64,000 nt of DNA from Closterium sp. NIES-65 (lineage: Eukaryota; Streptophyta; Zygnematophyceae; Desmidiales; Closteriaceae), in assembly GCA_948144175.1 (NCBI GenBank), contig CANXME010002317.1, positions 1,674,001 to 1,738,000 on the forward strand. Reading direction: 5' to 3'. Positions 19,227 through 31,900 of the stretch are shown here, one piece after another; position 1 is the stretch's first letter, and each line of letters opens with the position of its first letter. The position numbers and the translations under genes are program-made. Below the pieces are notes generated by a model that was not told the DNA's origin, made no database searches, and worked only from the letters and a program-made list of their open reading frames with translations.

Positions 19227-20187
19227 CGGCGCTGGTGATGCGTCGTAGTAGTAGCTGATGACTACTTTTAAAGAGAATGAATTACGAAATAACTAAATTT
19301 GCCTTTATGCTACTCGCTTAAAAATAGGACCTCGAAATTCGCCAACGAAAGGCGAAGAGTTGCGCAGAGACGCTGAATACAGCTGACTGAATCGTGCCTA
19401 GAAAAACAGGCTACTGGATAGCTGTGACAGTAAGCAAGCTTGGAGTTGGCGAGGCACAGCCTGGGACGAACTAAAATACTAGACGATGAGTTGAGGCAAG
19501 GGAGAGGGGGGAACCCTAGGAGAGAGCGGGGAAGGGTGCGCAGGGAGGGATGCAGTCAAGCCGCAGGCGCTGAATCCCGCTGATGTGTATGCTGCGTGAG
19601 TTGTCAGGACAGCAATGCATGGAGTTCAAATCGCGCCGAGTCACCAATTTCGCTGTGCGACGCCACGCACGCATTTCGCGAGTTTCTTCCGAGTCTTGCA
19701 GTGCCCTCGATTTTTGCAAGCTTGTGTCGTGCGTTTCTTACCGAGTTGTTCAGGGCTATGGGCTAACAAGACTGGCCCTCGATGCTGCTCTGTTACGGCA
19801 TGAATGGCTGGCGAATCTCCGCTGGCAGCATCGCAGCTGATGTTTGACTTGATTGGGAGAAAACAACCCTTACAACCAGATTCGCTATTCAGCGAGTGTC
19901 AGGTAAACCCTCACATGAATCAATTACAACAGCTTCCTCCCTCCATTTGATAAGGTGGTTCACTATTTTTTAGAAAGGAAGTTAACATAGGCCCATGATA
20001 CCCTAAAGTGCACAGGAAATTTCTGTGTTGATACACCAAATATATCAGGTAGAAAACGTATATATTATGTACACCTAAGATGGGTTCTCTCATTATGTTC
20101 ATACTCCCAAATGATAGGGAACACTACCTAGGGAAGTCCATGGTAATGAAATTGAACCATGGTAAAGTACACTTGTCCATTTACCAC
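19227..20187. other. Intergenic region between secreted gene copy 1 and ArsS-like fragment 1
   Basis: No gene is seen. The part at about 19590-19800 is clearly related to 25485-25700, including a GTTGTCAGGACAGCAATGC stretch and a TTTCGCGAGTTTCTTCCGAG stretch. It therefore belongs to the duplicated segment and probably holds the 5' flank of the secreted gene. Confidence 0.6.
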
Positions 20188-20797
20188 CTACACCACCGCG
20201 CCGGTACAGCTGGAACCACTGCCAGCTGTACACCTGCATCGAGACATGAAGAGATGAAAAAGAAGCGCGAAGGAATTAACGGGCAAGCGATGTCGACTCC
20301 AGAGGTGCACAGAAGCGGCCAAATAACTTTCCGACGCAACGCAAAGTGGCAGTTCGGGTTCACTAAACAAGTACATTCAGGAAGAATAATCAACTTGCAG
20401 AATTGCGTTCCGTTGCTTATTTGTCAGTCCACAAGCTCCTCCCAATTGACTCACAACACACGCTATACTACCTATACATGCTCACTACCACAAATACCGT
20501 AAGAGCTACCAATTACATAGAACCAGCAACTCACCTGCAGCAGTGCACTGTCGTGGCTATGGGGGGCAATCAACAAGCTCGTCCAGTGATTCACAACACA
20601 CGCCACAGATAAGAATCACAAAGTATGTAGAATGAGTAACTCACCCGAAGCAGTGTGCCGCTGTGGCTATGGGGCGATCCACAAGCTCCTCCAGTGATTG
20701 GATGTCAAAGACAGAGCGGGGAGGAGGGGGAGGTGGAGGGGCGAGGGGAGAGTTTGTTGCAGTGGATGGCTTGGGGGGAAGGCTGAGGTTGAGTTGC

Positions 20798-21675
20798 TGG
20801 TTGAAGTCACAGTCGAAGAGAGCGCCCTGCCTGGAATGTGTGGGGAAGAAGGGAAAAAACAAGAGGGGAAGGGAGAGGCGAGAGTTTGTTGCAGCGGAAG
20901 AGGGAGAGGAAGGCCGAGGTTGAGCTGCTGGTTGAAATCACAGTCAAAGAGGGCGCCTTGCCTGCAAGAGGGGAGGGGAGGAGATCAGAGAAGAGGGACG
21001 GAGAAACGAAAGAAGGGGCGAAGAAGAGGAAGGCTGAGGGCGAGCTACTGGTTGAAATCACAGTCGAAGAGGGCGCCTTGCCTGCAATGGGCATATCGAG
21101 TAGGAGGCCCGGGGGTTTGGAGAGAGGGGGGGACACAGAATAAGAATGGAGCGCAGAAAGGGGAGAGTTGGGTGCACTAGATGGTTTGGGAGGAAGGCCG
21201 AGGGCGAGCTGTTGGTTGAAATCACAGTCAAAGAGAGCACCCTGCCTGTAGTGGGTGAGGAGAAAGGGGGACACAGAACAAGAATGGAGAGCAGAAAGGG
21301 GAGCGTTGGGTGGGTTGGGAGGAAGGGCGAGGGCGAGCTGCTGATTGAAGTCACAGTCGACAAGAGCGCCTTGAAAGGAATGTGTGGGGGAAGAAGAGGA
21401 CACAGAATAAGTATGGAGAGAGGAGAGAAGAGAGTCGGGTGCAGCAAATGGCTTGGGGGGAAGGCTGAGGGCGAGCTGCTGGTTGAAGTCACAGTCGAAG
21501 GGAGCGCCTTGCCTGCAGTGGGTTGGATGAGCAGAGGAGAGAAGGAAAGACAGAAAAAGAATGGAGTGCAGAGAAGGGAGAGTCGATTGCAGTAGTTAGT
21601 GGGGGTGAGAGGCCGACTTTTGAGTCACCTCGGGCGAGCTGCTGGTTGAGTCACAGTTGAAGAGAGTGCCTTGTC
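20798..21675 (-). repeat. Array of seven [10 protein letters not shown] exon copies (copy 1 locus)
   Basis: Seven copies of an exon start, each reading on the minus strand roughly GCAGGCAAGG, GCGCCCTCTTC, then GACTGTGATTTCAACC, recur every 110-165 bp near 20798, 20923, 21044, 21208, 21340, 21476 and 21640. Each keeps an AG acceptor. Intervening sequence is A/G-rich and also duplicated. Confidence 0.8.
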
Positions 21676-22599
21676 TGCGGTGTGAGGGGGAAGAAGGGGA
21701 AACGAGAGGAGAGGGGCGCCCTGCCCGAATTACACCAGATTCTTCCTCCCCCTTCCCCCTCCCCTCCTCCTCTCTCCTCCCCCTCCTTCACTCCTCTCCC
21801 ACACACACACACACGAGTCAATGCTGACCAAATTTCGACACATCACGCTGCCCACTGCTGCTGGGTTGACCACCGATTTAGCCTAACAATTACTACCCCA
21901 CATATGCATTACCCCCTTCAACCCCCCCCCCCCCCCCCCCGCGCCCTCCTCCCCACGCACCAGTCAATGTTGATCAGGTTTGTGCACATCACGTTGCCCA
22001 CTGCTGCCGGGTTGAACGCAGAGATCTGCGTGGGTGGAATGGGGTGGAATGGGGTGGGTGGGGCGACATATTATGCTTGAATCACCAGTCAGGTTTGGAC
22101 TCATCACGTTGCCCACTGCTGCTGGGTTGAAAGCAGAGACCTTTGTAGGTGAGAAGAGGCAGCAGAGAGGGAGTGGGTGGGAGAGAATGCAGCAGAGGGG
22201 CACACTTGAGGAACAATAATCTTTACCCACTGCTGCTCGGTTGAACGCAGGTACCTGCGTGGTTGAAAGGAGAGGCAGGCAGGGTAATGGAGGAGGCAAC
22301 AGAGGGAGTGGGATAGATGTGTGTATGTGTGCATGCATGTGACTGCTATGCTTACTGCATGCCAGGATGCACGCATGCCACCAGCATAGAACCACTAGAT
22401 GTACTCCATACAAGCATCTCAACTAAAAGGCTTACCAGCAGCTGCATGCATTCCTCGAGTCGGCTCTGCCTATGCAGAAGCGATGCGAACACAGTTGTAC
22501 TCCATATAAGCAGCTCAATACAAGGTTCACCAGCGGCTGCATGTAGTCCTCGACCTGGCCCTGCCTATGCAGAAACGATGCGAATCTGTGAACGGATGC

Positions 22600-23220
22600 A
22601 TCAGCGACAAACACGCATGGAAAGACGCATACGCAAAACATGCTTGAAACAAGCAAGCATAACCTTGGCATGAAACGGAACCAGTAGCAGTGCCTTCCCA
22701 ACATGAAACCCACGTTAAATTGTAGCATTGACATAGGCTAACTATGTAAGCATACCACCCAAATCTCAAGTGTACACTTCCACTAAGACCCCCCAGTCCT
22801 TCTTGTTGAAGGTCCACCCAACCCAACCGTTAATGGACATTCCGATTATTGGTGGTCATGCCTCCAGCTTATTGGGTGACCAAACAGACACATAGGACTT
22901 CCATCCATCGGGCCAACCAGTAGTGTTGGAGGGAATTCCAAATCTGGTCAACCCAATCTCTCCAACGACGTATTCCCTTGCTCTCTCCAAACAATCACCG
23001 TTCAGTTTCCTTCAACCCCACTTGTCAGGAACGTTGGTGACGGTTTGAGGTTCAGTGACCCCCTCTTTTGAGCAACAGGCTCTGTTCGCCTCAGCTCGCT
23101 GGACACCTCTGCACACCTCTGCACACCACTGCGTGCGCACCTCTGCTGACCCCTGCTCACTCCTGTTCATCTCTCCTCTCCTCTACTCACCTCTGTTCAC
23201 CACTTTCAACTCACAACTCG
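22600..23220. other. Non-coding stretch within the duplicated ArsS-like fragment
   Basis: I see no convincing exon. Near 23030 there is a worn match to the LFTITN exon. The rest appears intronic. Confidence 0.5.
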
Positions 23221-24026
23221 CCTCTTGACAGTTATGTTGGTGATGGTGAACAGGCTGCGATATTCTCTGTTCACCGCTCACCGTACACCACTCACCACCC
23301 GCCACCCATCATGCCTCTCACAATAACCCACTTTTGACAGGCATGTTAGTGATAGTGAACAGGATGTTGAGAAACATGCTCTACTCACCTCTGTTCACCT
23401 CTGTCAACCACTCACTACCGCTCATCACTCACCGGGCGTGTTGGTGATGGTGAACAGCCCGACAGGCTTTAGTTTTTCGTTTTCTCAACAAAGAGAGAGG
23501 CTATTGGTGAAGCCTCTGATGATAGTGAAACGAAGAGAACTTTAGTGAAAGCTTTTGTGATAGTGAGGAGGCTGTTGAAACAATATGCACCGAGTACCAC
23601 CCAACCCAGCCCTGTTCACCCTTGCGCACCACTCACTACCGGCCACTCACCTCTTGACAGGCATGTTAGGTGATGGTCAAGAGGGTGCTGAACGATATGA
23701 TCTGCTCACAACCCAACAGAACCCTCTTGACCCCCCCTTCACCACAGTTTCCCCCTGTTCACCACTCACCACCACCACTCACCTCTTGACAGGCATGTTT
23801 GGTGATGGTCAAGAGGGTGCTGAACGATATGCCCTGCCCACGAACCAACACACAACTCTTCATTTCCGTTAACCCCTGTTACTCGCTGCTCACCCCTTTC
23901 CACTTTTTTCAACAATAATAGAAAGTCATGTATAATCTGCATTCAGGTACTGCATGTATCCCTCACACCCCCACTCTCCCCTACACTCCGTTGAGCTGAG
24001 ATCACCAGGAAACCGAAACAGACTTC

Positions 24027-24197
24027 TGAGGTGCCTCAAAAACCAAAAACGGACTTCTGAGGTGCCTCAAGAACCATAAACCGACTTCTGAGGTGCCTCA
24101 AAAACCATAAGCAGACTTCTGAGGTGCCAAAAAAAACTTCAACAGACTTCTTAGGCACCTAAAAAAACCTTAACAGACTTCTTAGGCACCTAAAAAA
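24027..24197. repeat. Six-copy tandem array of a degenerate palindrome unit (period about 31 bp)
   Basis: The units start ACTTCTGAGGTGCCTCAAAA, grading into ACTTCTTAGGCACCTAAAAA. Each contains a near-palindrome GAGGTGCCTC or TTAGGCACCTAA followed by an A-run and CAG or CGG. The core resembles the dispersed TTTTGAG-NNNN-CTCAAAA palindromes, here organised as a tandem array just 3' of secreted gene copy 2. Confidence 0.8.
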
Positions 24198-24289
24198 TAA
24201 TGAAATGCTCAACTAAGCATGTGCCTCAGAACTAAACAACCTCCATCAATCTAACCTCCTTCCCACGGACAGGGCGGCCACGGGTACCA

Positions 24290-25051
24290 CTACGGGTACC
24301 ACTGCCTCCCGCTTCCCCACAGGCGGCGGCTGTACATTTTTGGGGGAGACCAAGGGCGCCCACTCCCCCACAGGCGGCGGCTATACATCTTCGGGGGGGG
24401 CCAGGGGCGCCCGCTTCCCCATAGGCGGCGGCTCATCTTGGCCTTTCCGCCCGCCAGTGCGCCGTCGCCGAGGGGAGCAATCGGGCGCGGCGGTTCTGCG
24501 CGGATCTCGTCCGCCTCAGCGGCGGATTCCTCCCACGGACGCTCTAGTTCGCGCAGCTTCACTCCGCCGCTGCTGTCCCCGCGGGGCTCGAGCCCGCGCA
24601 GTATCGTTCCCCTGAATTCGGGGCAAAATTCATAACCTTGCACATAGGAATATTTATCTAACCCGAACCACGAATTAATACCGTCGAACCCACCCCCGTT
24701 ACACTGCGGGTAACCAGATGTAGCACAGCCCGTATTCCCTGGGCACTGTAGCAGACCGATTCCCCATTCAATGTCATACGTGTTGGCCTGTTGGCCGGCG
24801 CTTAGCTCGTAACCGGAATCGGAAACTCGGAGGTCTACGATATCGCAGCAACGCTCGAGTTTGTGCGCATTCCCTTGGCAGTCCTCGCAGTAAAGCGCAC
24901 CGGATTGAACGAGCGTGCACTCTCCGGAACCGTCCGTGGCATAACCGCCGCCGTAGAGACACGTGCGACGCCACCCGTTGCCGTTACAGAAGCTCAGCAC
25001 GGCAACGGACTCGCTGGCCTCGTTTGCGCAGTCCAAGTCGAACGCGCGCAC
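24290..25051 (-). CDS. Secreted Cys-rich protein with Arg-Arg-flanked repeats (copy 2, start damaged)
   Basis: This paralogue of 18384-19226 has the same Cys-rich domain (FDLDCANEA, SFCNGNGWRRTCLYGGGY, YCEDC, PQCNGGGF). It ends with two full repeats, RR-LWGSGRPWPPPKMYS and RR-LWGSGRPWSPPKMYS, and the shortened RR-LWGSGRQWYP before TAG. The stop sits where copy 1 has TGA. The homologous ATG (about 25136) is followed by a one-base deletion relative to copy 1 in the signal-peptide region, so the signal peptide and mature domain are in different frames. Either this copy is a pseudogene, an error is present, or a hidden splice restores phase. The coordinates give only the open part. Confidence 0.65.
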   Translation of the reverse strand: MRAFDLDCANEASESVAVLSFCNGNGWRRTCLYGGGYATDGSGECTLVQSGALYCEDCQGNAHKLERCCDIVDLRVSDSGYELSAGQQANTYDIEWGIGLLQCPGNTGCATSGYPQCNGGGFDGINSWFGLDKYSYVQGYEFCPEFRGTILRGLEPRGDSSGGVKLRELERPWEESAAEADEIRAEPPRPIAPLGDGALAGGKAKMSRRLWGSGRPWPPPKMYSRRLWGSGRPWSPPKMYSRRLWGSGRQWYP

Positions 25052-25139
25052 CGGAGCGAGTGGGAGCAGAAGGCAGGAGAGAAGGAGAGTCGCGAGGAGT
25101 GTTCGTAGAAGCGCTTAGGAGTTTTTCCGTCCGCCATCG

Positions 25140-25997
25140 GCGCTGGGTGATGCGTCCGACGAGTCGTCGGTACTACTAGTAGTACCTATCGAATGCGACT
25201 AAGCATAAAAAGGAACGTAGCAGAAGTTCTGCTTACTCGCTATAACAACAGACGTTGAGATTTCGAAACTAGAGGCGAAGAGTTGCAGAAATTGGTAAAT
25301 ATAGCTGACGAATTCGTGCTTTACGGAAAAGGCTACCTGGATAGCTGTGAGAGTAAACAAGCTGGGATTGATGAGACACAACAGAAGTGGAGCGAAGTAA
25401 ATGTGGAAGGCGATGTCTGGGAAGGGCGCGGGGGGGTGGGAGGTAAGATCCAGTCGTCAGCCAAAGCTGTGCGAGGAATGTGGGTGAGTTGTCAGGACAG
25501 CAATGCACGGAATTTGAGTCGCGCCGAGTCACAAAGCTCGTCGTGCGACGCCACGCAATCATTTCGCGAGTTTCTTCCGAGTCATGCTATGCCCTTACTT
25601 TTCGCAAACACTTTTCGCGCGTTTCTTCCCAAGTTGTTCAGAAGTTCAGGGCTATGCGGTCCAGCAGACTGCCCCTGAATGCTGCTCTGTTACGGCGGGA
25701 ATGGCTGGCGAAGAAGTCACTGCAGTTTGCGAATAAAAGTTTTTACCTAGCGATATCACAGCAGATGGTGACAGGGAGAAAAACATGATGCAGTGAACAC
25801 TCTTACAAACGGATTCGCTAATCACAACTATTTGCTTCCACCCATTGAGAGTAAGAAGCACTAGGATGATGCTTTCCTAACAGGAGACCAAGTGCCCCAT
25901 TCTGAGAATTCTGAGAGAGAAAATCTAGAGACACGACACGACTAGATAGAAACATACTGAAGTTCAACCATTGTAGGATACACTATCCCATCTGCTG
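25140..25997. other. Intergenic region between secreted gene copy 2 and the ArsS-like gene
   Basis: No gene is recognisable. It is the duplicate of 19230-20187 and carries the same conserved blocks, diverged by substitutions and small indels. The spacing of the secreted stop to the ArsS stop is similar in both copies (about 1.8 and 1.7 kb). Confidence 0.6.
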
Positions 25998-28900
25998 CTA
26001 TACAACTGCGCCAGTACAGCTGGAACCGCTGCCAGCTGTACATCTGCAAAGAGGCATGAAGGAATAAAGCAAAAAGAAGCAGTCAATGATTCATGGAGTC
26101 GATTAAGAGTGGCCTTTACAGTAGACTCCAAAGATACAGAAAACCAGCAGCTTGCTTGTCGAAGTATTGTGTTTCAGTGGTTATGAGTCGGCTGGTCAAC
26201 AAGTTCCTTTGATTCACAACACACGCTATATCTGCTCACTACAGATACGCAGCACAAAAAAAAAAGAAAAAAAAAAGGTATAATCAGTACTCAGTAACTC
26301 ACCTGTAACAATGTGCTGCTGTGGCTATGGGGCGATCCACAAGCTCCTCCAGTGATTGGATGTCAAAGACAGAGCGAGGCGGGGGAGGAGGAGCAGAGGC
26401 AAGAGGGGAGAAGAGAAGCACGCTGCAACCACTCACAAGCTCACAGTTACAAGAGGCAAGACATCACCCACTCACCCGTAGCAATGTGCCGCTGTGGCTA
26501 TGGGGCGATCCACAAGCTCATCCATTGATTGGATGTCAAACACAGAGCGAGGTTAGAGGCGAGGAGGAAGTGGAGGAGAGGAGATGACCTGGGCAGAGGA
26601 ATGTTGATTGGACACATACGCACCCGTGACAGTGTGCTGCCGTGGCTATGGGGCGATCCACAAGCTCGTCCAGCGATTGGATGTCGAAGACAGAGCGGGG
26701 AGGGGGAGCATGCAGCACACACTAACATGGTCACACGCTCACAGTTACAAGAGACAGCACAAGAACCACTCACCCATAACAGTGCGCTGCTGTGGCTATG
26801 GGGCGATCCACAAGCTCATCCAGTGATTGGATCAGGGGGGTGGGAGATTGAGGAGAGGAGAGGAGAGAGGAACACAACCCACTCACCCGTAGCAGTGCGC
26901 TGCTGTGGCTATGGGGCGATCAACAAGCTCATCCAGTGATTGGACGTCGAAAACTGTGCGAGGCGGAGGAGGTGGAGGAGAGGCGAGGGGAGAGTTCGTT
27001 GCAGCGGATGGCTTAGGGGGAAGGCCAAGGGCGAGCTGCTGGTTGAAGTCACAGTCGAAGAGTGCGCCTTGCCTGCAGCGAGTGGGTGGTGGAGGAGAGA
27101 AGGGGAAACAAGAGGCGAGGCGAGGGGAGAGTTGGTTGCACTAGATGATTTGGGAGGAAGGCCGAGGGCGAGGGCGAGCTATTGGTTAAAGCCACAGCCG
27201 AAGAGGGCGCCCTGCCTGCGGTGTGAAGGAGCAGAGAGGAGCCTGGGAAATGAGGAAAGAGAAGGGGAGAAAAAGGAGGAAGGCTGAGGGCGAGCTGCTG
27301 GTTGAAGTCACAGTCGAAGAGAGCGCATTACCTGCGGTGGGTTGGGTGAGCAGAGGCGAGAAGGGGACACAGAATAAGATTGGAGAGCAGAGAGGGGACG
27401 GCTGGTTGCAGTGGGTGGTTCGAAGGGAAGGGCGAGGGCGAGCTGCTGGTTGAAATCACAGCCGAAGAGAGCGCCTTGCCTGTAAGAGGGAATTCCGAAT
27501 GGGAGGAGAGGAAGGAGAGAAGAGAGAAGAGAGTCGGTTGCAGTGGGTGGTTTGGGGGGAAGGCTGAGGGCGAGCTGCTGGTTGAAGCCACAGTCGAAGA
27601 GAGCGCCTTGCCTGTGGTGGGTTGGGTGAGCAGAGGCGAGAGAAGGGAAGCAGAGAAAAAAGGAGAACAGGGAAGGGAGAGCAGGGAAGGCACCGCTGGT
27701 TGCATTGGATGGTTTGCAGGGAACGCGGAGGGCGAGCTGCTGGTTGAAATCACAGAGTGCCTTGCCCGCAGTGTGGGAGGGGAGAATGGAAAACAAGAGG
27801 AGAGGGCGCCTTGCCTGCATCTTTTGAGGAGCCTCAAAAGTCGTTGTTCAGGCGCCTCACAAGAGGAGAGGGCGCCCTGCCTGCAAAACCCTCCCAACCA
27901 CCACCCCCCCCCCCCGCCTCCTTTTCTACCCCCTCCCCCTCTCCTCCCATCACCCCTTGTTGTCCCTTCTCTCCCACAGACGCACCAGTCAATGTTGATC
28001 AGGTTTGTGCACATCATGTTGCTCATTGCTGCAGGGTTGAACGCACACACCAGTCACATGGACACAGTAACCCCCCTTCTGCCCCTCTCCCACGCACCAG
28101 TCAATGTTGATCAGGTTTCGGCGCATCACGTTGCCCACTGCTGCCGGGTTGAATGCACATACTAGTCACATGCATGCGTGCATCAACCCCCCTTCTCTCC
28201 TCCCTCTTCCCCCCTCCACCTCTCCTCTCCCACGCACCAGTCAATGTTGATCAGGTTTCTGCACATCACATTGCCCACTGCTGCTGGGTTGAAGGCAGAG
28301 ATCTGCGTGGGTGGGGTGGAATGGGGTGGAAAGTGGTGGGGGGGCGACATGTGATGTTGAATCACCAGTGAGGTTTCGACACATCAAATTGCCCACTGCT
28401 GGTGGGTTGAAGGAAGCGGTCTGCGTGGGTGAGGGGGGAGGCAGGGAGGAAGAATGGGAGAGGAATGGTTGGGTTGGGTCAACGTTTGCCACTACATTAG
28501 CGGATGAAGTTCCGGCACATCACATCACGTTGCCTACTGCCGGTGGGTTGAGGGCGGTGGCCTGCATAGGTGACGTGTCATCTCACTCTCCTGACGGCAC
28601 CAGCATATAGCCATAACGTGTACACCATACAAGCAGCTCCACTACAAGACTTACCAGCAGCAGCATGTAGTCCTCGAATCGACCCTGCCTATGCAGAAGC
28701 AATGCGAACACAATTGCACTCCATATAAGCAACTCCTATACAAGGCTTACCAGCAGCTGCATGTAGTCCTCGAGTTGGCCCTGGCTATGCAGAAACGAAG
28801 CGAATCTGTGGTAGGATGTACAGACACAAACGGAGGGGCAGAAAGACATGCGTCGATTTTTGAGTCGACTCAAAAATCGACTCATCACACGCGGTAGGAT

Positions 28901-31900
28901 GTACGGGCACAAATGGAGGGGCAGAGAGACATGCACAATTTAGTTTCGAGGCGTCTCAAAACTGCTCATCCGTGGCAGGACGTACATACAAGAATGGAGG
29001 CACGGAGAGACATGCACAAAGAAATGCATGGAATGATGAACGCAGCAGCTGTGCCTGGCTGGTGACTTTTGAGTCGACTCAAAAATGAACAAAGAAATGC
29101 ATGGAATGATGAAAGCAGCAGCTGTGCCTGGCTGGTGAATGCATGGAATGATGAAAGCAGCAGCTGTGCCTGGCTGGTGAATTTTGAGTCGACTCAAAAA
29201 TGAACAAAGAAATGCATGGAATGATGAAAGCAGCAGCTGTGCCTGGCTGGTGAATGCATGGAATGATGAAAGCAGCAGCTGTGCCTGGCTGGTGACTTTT
29301 GAGTCGACTCAAAAATGAACAAAGAAATGCATGGAATGATGAAAGCAGCAGCTGTGCCTGGCTGGTGAATGCATGGAATGATGAAAGCAGCAGCTGTGCC
29401 TGGCTGGTGAATGCATGGAATGATGAAAGCAGCAGCTGTGCCTGGCTGGTGAATGCATGGAATGATGAACGCAGCAGCTGTGCCTGGCTGGTGAATGCAT
29501 GGAATGATGAAAGCAGCAGCTGTGCCTGGCTGGTGAATGCATGGAATGATGAAAGCAGCAGCTGTGCCTGGCTGGTGAATGCATGGAATGATGAACGCAG
29601 CAGCTGTGCCTGGCTGGTGAATGCATGGAATGATGAAAGCAGCAGCTGTGCCTGGCTGGTGAACGCATGGAATGATGAAAGCAGCAGCTGTGCCTGGCTG
29701 GTGAATGCATGGAATGATGAACGCAGCAGCTGTGCCTGGCTGGTGAATGCATGGAATGATGAACGCAGCAGCTGTGCCTGGCTGGTGAATGCATGGAATG
29801 ATGAACGCAGCAGCTGTGCCTGGCTGGTGAATGCATGGAATGATGAACGCAGCAGCTGTGCCTGGCTGGTGAATGCATGGAATGATGAAAGCAGCAGCTG
29901 TGCCTGGCTGGTGAATGCATGGAATGATGAAAGCAGCAGCTGTGCCTGGCTGGTGAATGCATGGAATGATGAAAGCAGCAGCTGTGCCTGGCTGGTGAAT
30001 GCATGGAATGATGAAAGCAGCAGCTGTGCCTGGCTGGTGAATGCATGGAATGATGAAAGCAGCAGCTGTGCCTGGCTGGTGAATGCATGGAATGATGAAA
30101 GCAGCAGCTGTGCCTGGCTGGTGAATGCATGGAATGATGAAAGCAGCAGCTGTGCCTGGCTGGTGAATGCATGGAATGATGAAAGCAGCAGCTGTGCCTG
30201 GCTGGTGAATGCATGGAATGATGAAAGCAGCAGCTGTGCCTGGCTGGTGAAGGCATGTTGGTGAAGCAGCAGCTGTGCCTGGCTGGTGAAGGAATGTTGG
30301 TGAAGCAACAGCTGTGCCTGCCCAACCCTCACCTCTTGACAGGCACCTCTGCTCAACCCTGCTCACCTCTGTCAACCACTCACCACCAAACACCTCTCTT
30401 CATCTCTGTCCGATAATCACCTCGTGACAGGCATGTTGGTGACGGCGAACAGGCTGTTGAATGATATGCTATGCTCACCACCCCCCACCACACCTCTCTG
30501 TACCTCCGTTCAACCCTGCTCACCACCCACACCACACCTCTATGTACCCCTGTTCACCCCTGCTCACCACCCACACCACACCTCTATGTACCCCTGTTCA
30601 CCCCTGCTCACCACGCACCACCCAACATCCACTCAACACTCACCTCTTGACAGGCATGTTGGTGATGGTTAAAAGGCTGTTGAACGATACTCTCTGTTCA
30701 CCACCCATCAAACCTCTCGTTACCTCTCTTCACCTCAGTTCACCCCCATTCACACCTGCTCACCCCTCTTTACCACTCACCTCTTGACAGGCATGTTAGT
30801 GAACAGGCTGTTGAACGATATGCACTGATTATCACCTCCCCTCCAGCTCTGTTCATCCCTGTTCACCCCTGTTCACCGCTCACTTCACTGCCTACCGACC
30901 ACTCACCTCTTGACAGGCATGTTGGTGATGGTGAAGAGGCTGTTCAGCGATATGCACTGAATACCACCCTCCGCTCCAGCTCTGTTCACCCCTGTTCAAC
31001 CCTGTTCACCCCTGTCCACCCCTGTTCACCCCTGTTCACCCCTGTTCATCCCTGTTCACCACTGCTCACCACTCATTACCAACTCGACCTACCACGCACC
31101 TCTTGACAGGCATGTTGGTGATGGTGAAAAGGCTGTTGAACGATATGCCATAGCATGACATCAGCTCGCTCTGAGAGGTATGGATGGAGTGGTATTGAGG
31201 GGTGGGGAGGGTTATGGAGAGGTATGGGACAGTGGAGGTGTTAGGAAAGGGGGAAAGGAGACTGCTGGTTGAACGATATGCTATAGCATGGCATCAACTC
31301 GCTCAGAGAAGGGTATGGGGAGGTATGGAGGGGCTTGGAAGGGTAAGGGTTCCCAGCAGCAGCACATAAATCCCATCTCATCTCATCCCACCCTACCCCA
31401 CCCCACCCCATCCCGTCCCATCCCATCCCAACCCATCCCAGCCCATCCCATCCCATCCCACCCCACCCCACCCCACCCCACCGCACCTTACCACACCCCT
31501 TCTCGTCTCGTCTCACCTTGTATGCTTCCTCCAGCTTGGCTTGAGCAGGGGGGAGGAACGGCCCAACCGGGTTGTACACCAGGTCTAGCACCAAACCCGA
31601 GCCTTCCTTGCCGTACCTGAAATGCAGGTTCGGCAAGGGAGGATGCTAGGGGAAGGATCAAGGGTCAACGGAAGGAAAAAACAGTCTCCTTCCAAAATAA
31701 TAGAATCTAGACAAAATCAAGTCGAATTGGTTGTTTGAGTCAACTAAAAAAAATTAGACAGGATTAAGAAGAACTTATAGGATTAGACAGTATCAATCCT
31801 TTACTTGAAAGACCCTTTGCAGATGCCACTGTACATCCCATTTGCACTCGGTTCCCCCCCAACAGCATCGCATCCCATCGCATTCCACCGCACTCGGCCC

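Larger units (their letters stand above)
20188..23870 (-). pseudogene. ArsS-like radical SAM/Cys-rich gene, 3' half only (copy 1)
   Basis: Minus-strand exons of the C-terminal (DUF3641-like) half of an arsenosugar-biosynthesis ArsS-type protein, several in tandem copies. Reading 5' to 3' of the gene: [15 protein letters not shown] (around 23225, 23334, 23650 and 23787; some frameshifted), FLHRQGQVEDYMQPLV (about 22440 and 22530), [19 protein letters not shown] (about 21837, 21968, 22093 and 22215), [10 protein letters not shown] (about seven copies, 20798-21675), [15 protein letters not shown] to AAHCFG (about 20654 and a worn copy near 20550). The last exon [14 protein letters not shown] plus TAG is at 20188-20232. 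The N-terminal radical SAM exons are absent upstream, so this is a truncated duplicate of the gene at 26.0-37.7 kb. Expression is unknown. Confidence 0.75.

Noticed and set aside
29079..30356. Long open frames on both strands over the 42-bp array, looking like repeat proteins
   Set aside because: A repeat length divisible by three keeps all frames open; four frames are open at once, the array lies in an intron, and there is no initiation or splice context.
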